A DNA stretch of 40,734 bases from Mesotaenium endlicherianum (taxonomy: Eukaryota; Streptophyta; Zygnematophyceae; Zygnematales; Mesotaeniaceae): positions 984,877 to 1,025,610 of the forward strand of contig WELA01005328.1 of assembly GCA_009602735.1 (NCBI GenBank), written 5' to 3'. Each line of letters begins with the position of its first letter. Position 1 is the stretch's first letter. The position numbers and the translations under genes were made by a program. The notes under the pieces are model-generated. The model was not told where the DNA came from. It searched no databases and saw only the letters and a program-made list of their open reading frames with translations. Positions 9,783-19,086 of this stretch are shown in pieces.

Positions 9783-11040
9783 TTGTCCTATGTGGAGAGC
9801 GAAGAATTGAAAACACAGATTGCAGAGCTTGAGAAGAATGGTTATATTTCCCCCAGTAAATTACCTTATGGCGCACCCATCCTATTTGTCAAGAAAAAGG
9901 ATGGCAGTATGCGGATGTGTGTGGATTACAGAGCTCTGAACAGAATTACAGTAAAGAACAAGTATGCTTTACTTAGAACCGAGGACTTAATTGATACCCT
10001 GTTTGGTGCTCAGGTGTTAAGTAAGATAGATCTCAAGAGTGGTTATCATCAAATCAGAATTGCTGAGGGGGATGAACACAAGATTGTCTTCCGCACACGT
10101 TATGGACACTATGAGTTCAACGTGATGCCATTTAGGCTGACTAATGCTCCTGCAACCTTCATGGATGCTATGAATGTCATTTTCATACCTTACCTGGATA
10201 ACTTTGTGCAAGTCTTCCTGGATGATATTTTAATTTTCTCTAAGATGAAGCTCAGCATGTTGAACACTTAAAGATATTCATGGACACTCTGAGAAGAAAC
10301 CAGTTGTATGCTAAAATGAGCGAGTGCGATTTCTTCAAGAAAGTATTGAATTTCTAGGCCACGTTGTCAGCAAAGAAGGCATCAGTGTGGATCCTAAGAA
10401 AGTCCAGACCATGAAGGATTGGCCTGTACCACAATCTGTCTCCGAAGTTAGATCCTTCCTCGGGTTGGCTAACTACTATAGGAGATTTATTTAGAATTTT
10501 TATACTAAGGCCAGTAAACTCACTGACCTTACTAAGAAAGACCTAGGATATGTGTGGGGGGAAGAGCAACAGGCTGCCTTCCAGACCCTTAAAGATGCTC
10601 TTTGTTCTGCCCCAGTGCTAGCCGTGTATGACCCCAGCAAACCTGTGCAGGTGGTTACTGATGCCTCTGACTTTGCCATGGGTGCTATTTTGTTGCAGCC
10701 TGCTGACAAAACCACAAAGGATGGTAAGGTACACCAGGAGTGGCACCTTGTGCTGTATGAGTCTATGAAATTCAACTTAGCTGAAATGAACTCTTTCGTG
10801 CATGATAAAGAGCTGCTTGCTATCATTCATGTGCTCAAACAATGGAGAGCATACTTACATGGTAAAGCATTTAAGGTGATTACAGATCATCTAGCTCTGA
10901 CTCACTTTCAGAAGAAGTCCAAGCTGTCAAGGAGGGAGAATCGCTGGAGCCAGTTGCTGGAGCAATTTCAAGTCCAGATTGACTACAAACCAGGGAAGTT
11001 AAATCCTGCTGATGCACTCTCTACAAGACCTGACTTGCAA
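9783..11040 (+). pseudogene. pol: Copy A reverse transcriptase and RNase H, broken
   Basis: RT fingers ([19 protein letters not shown]), palm with FLDD ([12 protein letters not shown], near 10210-10250) and [12 protein letters not shown], where the usual Gly of MPFGL is Arg. A one-base loss near 10246 shifts frame. The thumb ([15 protein letters not shown]) is in the new frame, followed by a TAG at about 10492. RNase H runs from about 10552, with [30 protein letters not shown] and [11 protein letters not shown]. The region that B has deleted (9699-9883) is present here, so A shows the full domain order. Confidence 0.9.
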
Positions 11041-12588
11041 GAAAGGAACTTTAGTCAACATGCTGTTGATAAGGTCCTTTGTGCACTCACTTCACTAACG
11101 GTGAAGAAGTCCTTCTTTGAACAATTTAGGAAAGCTTACCTTTTTGACCCAACATTTAAGCCCTTCCCCATTGATGGTATGTGTTTTGCTACTGCACTTG
11201 GGTATAGGCTTAAGGGTGGGGTCTGGGTGACCAAAACCACTTCAGGCAGGCTGAAGCTGGTCATTCCAAATAACTTGGAAATAAGGTCCCTTTTACTAAA
11301 TCAAGCACATGACAGCTTACTGGGTGGGCATTTGGGACAGGCCAAAACTGTTGGCAAACTGGCGGAACATTGTCATTGGGAAGGGTTGCCCCGAGAGGTC
11401 TTGAAATACGTGAAGTCTTGTGATTTATGTCAAAGAAATAAGTCTGAACACACACCACCGGGGGTTCTCTTACAACCGCTGCCCATCGCAGCTGGACGCT
11501 AGGAAACGATATCCGTAGATTGGGTGGTAACACTGCCACAAACTGCCAATGGGCATGATTCAATGTTGGTAGGTGTGGATAAACAGACAAAAATGGTCAT
11601 TTTATCCCGACAACCGCCAAAGTAACCACTCAAAACAGCGAGATAGTTTTACAACCATGTAGTATGCCAACATGGGCTACCCTCTAATATCATCTCAGAC
11701 AGAGACTCAAAATTTACCTCTAAGTGGAGAGCTTTAATGGGAGTCAAACAGCTGCTCAGCACAGCAAACCACCCTCAGGCTGATGGGCAGACTGAAAGAA
11801 CTAACCGAGTTCTGCAAGAGGTGCTGAGAGCATATATTAACCAAAAACAAGACAACTGGGATGACCTGTTGCCTCAAATCCAGTTTGCGGTCAACAGTGC
11901 GGTGCACGCGTCAGCGATAAGACTCCTTTTGAACTGAGCCTGGGTAGAGTTCCTAAGTCTCCTTTAGATGTATTAGGGGAGTCTTTAAGTCACCCTGAAG
12001 AAATTCACAATCCGGTCTCCCTCCAGTTAATCCAGGAGTTTGCTGACACCCTGTTAGAAGTCCAACAGAACCTGCACAAAGCCCAAGCAAACCAACAAAA
12101 TAACGCTAATCAGCACCGTCGAGAATTGACATTTTCTAAGGACAATTTGGTCAAACTGCATTTTCAGCACCTGTACCTGCCTGGTGTGGTCAAGAAAAAG
12201 CTTGTCCTGTCTGGGTCGGTCCATATTCGGTTGTGCGCCGTGTCAATTAAAATGCTTACAAACTAAACGTGTCAGCAAAATACAAGGGTCACCCGGTCTT
12301 TAATGTCTCCTTCCTCAAACCCTAGGTGACACACTGCTCACAGGTCGGTTACTTGTCCAACCGGGACCGGTCCCCGCTGTCCGGGATGGTGACCCTGAGG
12401 AATATGAGGTGGAGGAGATTTTAGACGCTCGCTCTGTCCGTGGATCATCTAAATATGTCATGAAGTACCTGGTCAGATGGAAGGGTTACGATGCCTCTGG
12501 GGACACTCGGGAATTTAAAGACCAGTTGACCAACGCCAAAGGGGCGTTGAAACGGTTCCACCTTCGGGCAGCTGGCACCCCTCCCTAA
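11041..12588 (+). pseudogene. pol: Copy A integrase with C-terminal chromodomain, broken
   Basis: HHCC zinc region ([16 protein letters not shown]) lies at 11300-11440. A TAG at 11500-11502 replaces the Trp codon seen in B. The catalytic core follows with SDRDSKFTS and DGQTERTNRVLQ at 11690-11815. A one-base loss near 11905 changes frame. The C-terminus contains VFNVSF and a chromodomain (EYEVEEILDARSVRGSS, then RWKGYDASGDT) at about 12403-12540. It ends at TAA 12586-12588. In other chromoviruses the chromodomain directs insertion to marked chromatin; here the copy is dead. Confidence 0.88.
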
Positions 12589-12905
12589 CTGTCATTTCAG
12601 TGTACATGGACAGGTGACAGGAGGTCCTGTTTCCATATAAGTCGGAAAGGAATGTGACAGTCAGTGACAGATAGTGACAGTTGTGACAGGCAGCCCACCT
12701 TTAGACTTAAATTGGAGGGAGTGTGTTCCGTTTTGGGATCAGCCAGGCACACTTTATAAACATTCTACACACTCAACCTGCGCTCATACTCACTTTTTCT
12801 CTCTAACTCAATTCTCTCTTATACTCACTCACACAAGGTACTACACACTAGGGACTCTCCCTATCACGTTCTTCTTAACCACGGGCACTCAGTAGCGACA
12901 AAGTA
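12589..12905 (+). other. Copy A 3' region with deletion of ORF3 and polypurine tract
   Basis: Matches 18814-19083 of B (gacag-rich stretch, then pyrimidine-rich actcact tract). It then jumps from gggcactcagt to gcgacaa, which in B lies about 950 bp further on, just before the polypurine tract. A therefore lacks the ORF3 region and the tract. The small open frame at 12674-12895 is not considered a gene. Confidence 0.75.
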
Positions 12906-13619
12906 TGTGATGAAACAGTATATTGCTTGACATGATATTCATTTAAATAATATAGTTAAATAATTTCAGCCTGCTGAACTCTAGTTAATGATCAGTCTGC
13001 TGGACTTTATATTTAATATCAGTTTAATGACTCGGACGGAAGTAGCAGGCTGCTGTCCCCTTAAGTCAGCTTGGTGACACATTCTTTGACAGCCAGCTGA
13101 CTTCCGTACTCGGTAGCAGCGAACTGCCTCGGTATGCATCTAAGTGTAGTATGCTAGATGAATGGCCAGATGACATCCCTATGATGGATGGCGATTCGAG
13201 ATGATGGGAGATGGCGGTGGATTTGGTTAACCGAGGTCCTACCAACGTGGTTAACTCCCAGGTAGGCGGTGCCATCGCACTGGCCATTGAACAGTAAAAC
13301 TCATTCCATGTACATATGCTAGGCATTGCTCTCGAGTTCGGCATTCGGAAACGATGCCAACTCTCTTGTACAGCTTACTGAGAGCGATCTGAATCCAAGG
13401 CGAGAAGCCATTGATACGCACTGTCTTCTAACCTTGCTTATGTATGAGTTTGCATTATTGATGCTAGTTTACTCGCATTTGACTTACAAGTACTATTCAC
13501 TACTAGTGTGTTGTCCTTTGCCGTTTAATCAGTTAACGGAAAATACCATAAAGATTACTTGCTGATATAAAGATCTTTATTAATTGTTAATCGCCTATTT
13601 GGTAAGTCGATTCATTTCA
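12906..13619 (+). repeat. LTR L2 of family 1, shared between copies A and B
   Basis: 714 bp, beginning tgtgatgaaacag and ending gattcatttca. It serves at once as 3' LTR of A and 5' LTR of B. By eye it is much closer to L3 than to L1, for instance in the shared block around ctgctggactttatattta. This suggests it came with B. Confidence 0.93.
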
Positions 13620-13620
13620 G

Positions 13621-13632
13621 TGGTATCGGAGC
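13621..13632 (+). promoter_or_regulatory. Primer-binding site of copy B (initiator-Met tRNA type)
   Basis: tggtatcggagc lies one base after L2 and differs at one position from the usual tggtatcagagc complementary to the 3' end of initiator-Met tRNA. Confidence 0.85.
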
Positions 13633-13653
13633 AGTTATCACAGTCTTCTTTGT

Positions 13654-15132
13654 ATGGTAAGGACAAGGTCTCAAACTAGCAACTCCCGAGACATGGAGAA
13701 CCAGGATAACGAGAATGTCGAAAACCAGGCGGAAAGCCATGTAGCGGGAACCCGTACCTATTCTGAAGCAGTGGCAGATACTGCAGCTAGAGAGGCTGCA
13801 GATGAGGCAGCTGCTATTGCCGCAGTCGCAGCACAGCAAGCTGAGGAGGAGAGAGCCAGATTAGAAGCTGAACAATTAGCAAAGGCCGCTGAAGATACAG
13901 AAAGGAGGGAAGGACAGCCAGCTGACGAGCGCACTGTTGAAGAACTTATGGCATCAAGGGCCAATGTTCTGAACCCACCTCCTGCTGTACAACTCAATGT
14001 ACCCCTAGGTCAAATACGTGACCGGCTGAATGCGGCAGGAATTGCTGCTGCAGGAGCGAGAGGGACTGTTGAGGACACTACTCAACGAGTAGAGGCCAAT
14101 GCTGCTGCTGCATTTGCNAGACTAGCACCCCAGAGTGTAGACTTGGGAGCATTGTTCGTTCAGATGCAGTCGCAAATGGCGACCATGTATCAGTCCCAAC
14201 AGGAGGACAAAAGAATCATAATGTCCCTACTCCGGGACAGAGACCAACTGGGGTCTCACACCACTAGTGGTGGTGGCCGAGGGCCTAGTAAGCCCAAACC
14301 GAAACCTCCCCAGGAATATGATCCTGAGGGAAACCGAAAATATTACCTGATCAAGTTTCTCGCGGATGTTGAGCAGTGGCTGGAGAACTACCCAGAACTG
14401 CAAGATTACGAGAAGGTCAGGCACACCGGTGCGCTACTGAAAGGCAGTGCCGCAGACTGGTGGCTTTACTGGAAGGAAGAGCGTAAGGCTCGGCAACTCG
14501 GTGACCCTACGTGGGTAGAGTTTGTCGAGAAGTTGCATGAGAAGTTTGATGTCATCAACCAGCAGGAGAAAGCTATCTATGCGATGATCTCCCTGACACT
14601 GAAGCAGACCACTTCAGTTGCTGAGTTTGCTCAAAAGTTCCAAGAGAACATGATGAAACAGCCAGACTTGCCAGAACGGTATAGGATAGCATACTTCAGG
14701 TATGGCTTGAAATCCGAGGTCTCTGGTCATTTTGCTGAGAAAAAGTATGAGAAACTGGCTGACTTGATCCAGGATGCTGACGCCTGGGATCAGCAGCAGT
14801 TCAATCACAAGCGCCAGAGTAACGCTTTGGTGTCTAAGATTGTCAAGAAGCCCCACGGTTCCTACAATGCAGTTGAAGGAGACCAGGCTGAGGATAATCA
14901 GGGTGATGAATATGAGTATGAGTACAATGCTGTTCAGTATAGAGATAGAGGTGGTTACTCTCGAGGTGGCTATGGAAGGGGTGGTGGTAGGACTAAGCCG
15001 AGACCAGCCTCAGCAAAATCCACTTGCTACCATTGTCAGCAGAAAGGCCACTACAGAGAACAGTGTCCAGTCAAACACCTGCCCAAGGTCGAGAGAAAAG
15101 ACCAGCCTTTAAAAGACAGCAACAGTCAGTAA
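13654..15132 (+). CDS. gag: Copy B Gag polyprotein
   Basis: Open from ATG at 13654 to TAA at 15130-15132, 492 residues with one ambiguous residue from the N at 14118. Residues 1-110 are polar then Ala/Glu-rich, predicted helical. About 215-400 is the gag (capsid-like) region (YYLIKFLADVEQWLENY, ADWWLYWKEERKARQLGDPT, then MISLTLKQTTSVAEFAQKF). The tail is RG-rich, followed by one zinc knuckle, CYHCQQKGHYREQC, at 458-471. It would form the particle and bind element RNA. It follows L2 and the primer site by 22 nt, and pol overlaps its 3' end in the -1 frame. This is the only intact Gag in the window. Confidence 0.93.
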   Translation: MVRTRSQTSNSRDMENQDNENVENQAESHVAGTRTYSEAVADTAAREAADEAAAIAAVAAQQAEEERARLEAEQLAKAAEDTERREGQPADERTVEELMASRANVLNPPPAVQLNVPLGQIRDRLNAAGIAAAGARGTVEDTTQRVEANAAAAFXRLAPQSVDLGALFVQMQSQMATMYQSQQEDKRIIMSLLRDRDQLGSHTTSGGGRGPSKPKPKPPQEYDPEGNRKYYLIKFLADVEQWLENYPELQDYEKVRHTGALLKGSAADWWLYWKEERKARQLGDPTWVEFVEKLHEKFDVINQQEKAIYAMISLTLKQTTSVAEFAQKFQENMMKQPDLPERYRIAYFRYGLKSEVSGHFAEKKYEKLADLIQDADAWDQQQFNHKRQSNALVSKIVKKPHGSYNAVEGDQAEDNQGDEYEYEYNAVQYRDRGGYSRGGYGRGGGRTKPRPASAKSTCYHCQQKGHYREQCPVKHLPKVERKDQPLKDSNSQ

Positions 15133-15149
15133 TCCAGTCTACCGACTGT
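15108..15149 (+). promoter_or_regulatory. Candidate -1 ribosomal frameshift signal, copy B
   Basis: TTTAAAA at 15108-15114 is phased T TTA AAA in the gag frame, with the gag stop 15 nt later and pol open in the -1 frame. A 6-bp stem (acagtc 15122-15127 with gactgt 15144-15149) starts 7 nt after the heptamer. The heptamer is conserved with copy A. Confidence 0.7.
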
Positions 15150-16011
15150 GAGGATGCTAGAGATAGTGAGTCGTCACTAGCTGCCCTCGTAGCAGATATT
15201 ATGGGTCCTGCTGAATTGGATACACTTTGCATGACCTGACAACCAGATAAAGGAGACCATCAACAATATAGACGTCCAGAGAGTGCACACTCCGCATGCT
15301 CTTGTTCCACGTGATGTCCAACATTTCTTTGCTACGTCAGGAGAACAATGCGAAAGTCAGGAAAAGACAGTCCCCCCTATCCTACTGCATTGCATGATTG
15401 CAGGTAGGAAGGTGAGGGCATTTGTTGACGGAGGGGCGTCACATACTTTTATCCACAAGAACTTAGTTAAGCGGCTAAGGCTGCCTACTGTCACCCAAGG
15501 GAATAGAAAAATATTCCTTGGAGATGCCTCAAGTATCCCGGGAGGAATTCTAACCAAGCCTATTGAGGTCCAGTTAGGTTCAGGCATTGCAATTCTAACT
15601 GAAACGCTTACATTTGAGGTACTCAACACTGGCTTTTATGATCTCGTGCTAGGCAGGTCCTGGCTTAATAGACATCAAGCTGAAGTGTGTTGGAGCAGAG
15701 GTACAGTTAAAGTGAGAGGAGCCAGTGATGGGCAGACTGACTTGGCACCCACCAGTGCTCTTCCTCTTGTCCCGTGTGGATGGCAAATGAAGGAAAAGAA
15801 GAGGCTTCCAGAAGGATGCAAGTTGATGAATGCAATGGAGTTCGTCAAAAGCTGGAATCAGAAGGAAGACAAAATATTCTGTCTGCTGCTAAGAGAGGTA
15901 TCTCCTCAACCTGAAGAAGTGGTTGAGAAAAAGGTAAGCCCTCCGGAGCACCCTACTGTTGCAAAAATTGTTGCTCAGTACACTGATGTATTTAATATGC
16001 CTATTTATTAA
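15115..16011 (+). pseudogene. pol: Copy B protease and pre-RT linker, frameshifted and truncated
   Basis: After the frameshift site the -1 frame reads for about 40 codons to a TGA at 15237-15239. An extra base there (tgcatgacc against tgcatcc in A) moves the rest into the next frame, open from about 15283. The protease reads AFVDGGASHTFIHKN (15418-15462) and YDLVLGRSWLNRHQ. The second residue of the catalytic triad-like motif is Gly instead of Ser/Thr, as in A and F. The frame ends at TAA 16009-16011, created by a deletion of about 187 bp that removes the N-terminal RT segment. Confidence 0.85.
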
Positions 16012-16025
16012 AAAAGGATGGCAGT

Positions 16026-17687
16026 ATGCGGATGTGTGTGGATTACAGAGCCCTAAACAGAATTACAGTAAAGAACAAGTATGCTTTACCCAGGATCGAG
16101 GACTTGCTTGATACCCTATCTGGTGCTAAGGTGTTCAGTAAGATAGATCTCAAGAGTGGTTATCATCAAATCAGAATTGCTGAGGGGGATGAACACAAGA
16201 CTGCCTTCCGTACACGTTATGGACACAATGAGTTCAACGTGATGCCATTTGGACTGACTAATGCTCCTGCCACCTGCATGGGTGCTATGAATAACATTTT
16301 CAGACCTTATTTGGATAAGTTTGTGCAAGTTTTCCTGGATGATATTTTAATTTTCTCTAAAGATGAAGCTCAGCACGCTGAACACTTAAAGACAGTCCTG
16401 GACACTCTAAGAACGAATCACTTATATGCTAAAATGAGCAAGTGTGATTTCTTTAAAGACAGTATTGAATTCTTAGGCCACATTGTCAGTAAAAAGGGCA
16501 TCAGCGTGGATCCTAAGAAAGTCCAGACCATAAGGGACTGGCCAGTACCACAGTCTGTCTCTGAAGTTAGATCCTTCCTCGGGTTGGCTAACTACTATAG
16601 GAGATTTATTGAGAATTATTCCACAAAGGCCAGTAAACTGACTGACCTTACTAAGAAAGACATCGGGTATGTGTGGGGGGAAGAGCAGCAGGCTGCCTTC
16701 CAGACCCTTAAAGATGCCCTTTGTTCTGCCCCAGTGCTAGCCGTGTATGACCCCAGCAAACCGGTGCAGGTGGTTACTGATGCCTCTGATTTTGCCATGG
16801 GTGCTATTTTGTTGCAGCCTGCTGACAAAACCACAAAGGATGGTAAGGTACGGCAGGAGTGGCATCCTGTGTTGTATGAGTCTATGAAATTTAATCCAGC
16901 GGAGATTAATTACTCAGTGCATGATAAAGAGCTGCTAGCTATCATTCATGTACTCAAACAGTGGAGAGCATACTTACATGGTAAAGCTTTTAAGGTGATT
17001 ACAGATCATCTAGCTCTGACCCACTTTCAGAAGAAGTCCAAGCTGTCGAGGAGGGAGAACCGCTGGAGCCAGATGCTGGAGCAGTTCCAAGTCCAGATCG
17101 ACTACAAACCAGGGAAGTTGAATCCTGCTGATGCACTCTCTAGAAGACCTGACTTGCACGAAAGGAACTTCAGTCAGCATGCTGTAGATAAAGTCCTGTG
17201 TGCACTCACTTCACTGAAGGTGAAAAAGTCCTTCCTAGAACAACTTAGGAAAGCCTACCTTTCTGACCCAACATTTGAGCCCAGCCCCACTACTGGTGTG
17301 TGTCGTGCTACTGCACTCGGGTATAAGCTTAAGGGAGGGGTCTGGGTGACTGAAACCACTTCAGGCAGGCTGAAGCTGGTCATTCCTAATAATTTGGAAA
17401 TAAGGTCTCTCTTACTGAGTCAAGCTCATGACAGTCTCCTGGGTGGACATTTGGGGCAGGCCAAAACTGTTGGCAAACTGGCGAAACATTATCATTGGGA
17501 GGGGTTACCCCGGGAGGTCTTGAAATATGTCAAGTCCTGTGACCAGTGTCAGAGAAGTCTCGGCACACACCACCCGGAGGTCTCTTGCAACCGCTGCCCA
17601 TCCCAGCTGGACGCTGGGAAACTATATCCATGGACTACGTGGTCTCACTACCAAGAACTGCCAATGGGCATGATTCAATACTGGTAG
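16026..17687 (+). CDS. pol: Copy B reverse transcriptase, RNase H and integrase N-terminus (partial pol)
   Basis: 553-residue open frame starting inside RT (first ATG of the frame, [11 protein letters not shown]). The palm carries FLDD ([13 protein letters not shown]) at about residue 100, preceded by [12 protein letters not shown]. The thumb is [10 protein letters not shown]. RNase H shows [15 protein letters not shown] (about 250), [15 protein letters not shown] (about 300) and [11 protein letters not shown] (about 325). The integrase zinc region [10 protein letters not shown]...CDQCQR lies at 467-515. The frame then shifts because four bases are missing near 17552, so the last ~35 residues are out-of-frame peptide. 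The missing RT N-terminus (fingers) means the encoded enzyme is incomplete. Confidence 0.88.
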   Translation: MRMCVDYRALNRITVKNKYALPRIEDLLDTLSGAKVFSKIDLKSGYHQIRIAEGDEHKTAFRTRYGHNEFNVMPFGLTNAPATCMGAMNNIFRPYLDKFVQVFLDDILIFSKDEAQHAEHLKTVLDTLRTNHLYAKMSKCDFFKDSIEFLGHIVSKKGISVDPKKVQTIRDWPVPQSVSEVRSFLGLANYYRRFIENYSTKASKLTDLTKKDIGYVWGEEQQAAFQTLKDALCSAPVLAVYDPSKPVQVVTDASDFAMGAILLQPADKTTKDGKVRQEWHPVLYESMKFNPAEINYSVHDKELLAIIHVLKQWRAYLHGKAFKVITDHLALTHFQKKSKLSRRENRWSQMLEQFQVQIDYKPGKLNPADALSRRPDLHERNFSQHAVDKVLCALTSLKVKKSFLEQLRKAYLSDPTFEPSPTTGVCRATALGYKLKGGVWVTETTSGRLKLVIPNNLEIRSLLLSQAHDSLLGGHLGQAKTVGKLAKHYHWEGLPREVLKYVKSCDQCQRSLGTHHPEVSCNRCPSQLDAGKLYPWTTWSHYQELPMGMIQYW

Positions 17688-18813
17688 TCGTGGATAAACT
17701 GACAAAAATGGTCATTTTTATCCCCACAACTGTCAAAGTGACTGCACTCAAAACAGCGAGACTGCTCTACAACCATGTAGTATGNTGCTCTACAACCATG
17801 TACTATGCCAACATGGGCTCCCTTCTAATATCATCTCAGACAAAGACTCAAAATTCACCTCTAAAGTCTGGAGAGCTTTAATGGGGTTAATGGGAGTCAA
17901 ACAGCTGCTCAGCACAGCAAACCACCCTCAGACTGATGGGCAGACTGAGGGAACTAACCGCGTTCTGCAGGAGGTGTTGAGAGCCTATATTAACCAAAAA
18001 CAAGATAATTGGGATGACCTGTTGCCTCAAATTCAGTTTGCGGTCAACAGTGCGGTGCACACGTCAACGGGCAAGACATCTTTTGAACTAAGCCTGGGTA
18101 GAGTCCCTAAGTCTCCTTTAGATGTACTGGGGGAGTCTTTATCTTGCCCTAAAGGGATTGACAACCCGTTCTCCCTCCAGTTAACTTAGGAGTTTGCTGA
18201 CACCCTGTCAGAAGTCCAACAAAACCTGCACAAGGCCCAAGAAAACCAACAAAAATACGCTAATCAACACCATCGAGAACTGACATTTTCCNATCGAGAA
18301 CTGACATTTTCCAAGGGCGATTTAGTCAAACTGCATTCCCAGCACCTGTACCTCCCTGGTGTGGTCAAGAAAAAGCTTGGCCCTGTCTGGGTCGGTCCAT
18401 ATTCGGTGGTACGTCGTATCGGTCAGAATGCTTACAAACTGAACATGTCAGCTGAATACAAGGGTCACCCGGTCTTTAATGTCTCCTTCCTGGAACCATA
18501 CATCAAAAGTGATACACTGTTCACAGGTCGGTTACCTGTCCAACCGGGACCGGTCCCCGCTCTCCGAGACGGCGACCCTGAGGAATATGAGGTCGATGAG
18601 ATTTTAGACGCTCGCTCGGTCCGTTGATCGTCTAAATATGTCATGAAGTACCTCATTCGATGGAAGGGTTACGATGCCTCTNGTCATGAAGTACCTCATC
18701 CGATGGAAGGTTACGATGCCTCTGGGGACACTTGGGAGTTTAAAGACCAGCTGACCAATGCCAAAGGGGCGTTGAAACGGTTCCACCTTTGGGCGGCTGG
18801 GGCACCGCCCTAA
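17546..18813 (+). pseudogene. pol: Copy B integrase core and chromodomain, interrupted partly by assembly joins
   Basis: Integrase core begins with [11 protein letters not shown], followed by ISDKDSKFTS (about 17838-17865) and the Glu in DGQTEGTNRVLQ (about 17935-17965); all three acidic residues can be read. The C-terminal part has PVWVGPYSVVRRIGQ and HPVFNVSFLEPYI, then a chromodomain (EYEVDEILDARSVR) with a TGA at 18625-18627 where A has a Gly codon. It ends at TAA 18811-18813. Three single Ns (17785, 18292, 18682) each sit between two near-identical copies of 20-42 nt, so frame breaks there are likely assembly artefacts. A TAG near 18187 (aacttagg) also interrupts it. Confidence 0.85.
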
Positions 18814-19086
18814 CTGTCCCTTCAGTAGACATGGGAAGGTGACAGGAGGTCCTGTCTCCATATAAGTTGGAGGGGGATGTGACAGTTAGTGACAGTTGTG
18901 ACAGGTACCCCACCTTTAAACTTAAGTTGGAGGGAGTGGTATTCTCTGATCACCATATTACACACTCAACCTGCGCTCACACTCACTTGCTCTCTAACTC
19001 AATTTTTCCTTATATTCACTCACACCAGGTATTCCACACTAGGAATTCTCCTGATCGCGTCCCTCTTCATCAAGGGCACTCAGTGG
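18814..19086 (+). other. Copy B region between pol and ORF3
   Basis: Contains two purine-rich motifs that resemble the true polypurine tract (ataagttggaggggga at 18861-18876 and taagttggaggga at 18922-18934), several gacag repeats, and a pyrimidine-rich tract ending tcactcacaccag near 19028. The last resembles a 3' splice acceptor upstream of ORF3. The purine tract followed by tgtgacag could be the edge of a relic LTR. No gene is assigned. Confidence 0.45.

Noticed and set aside
12674..12895. 73-codon ORF after copy A pol (and its counterpart 18867-19118 in B)
   Set aside because: The frame differs between copies and lies over a pyrimidine-rich spacer; it looks like chance.
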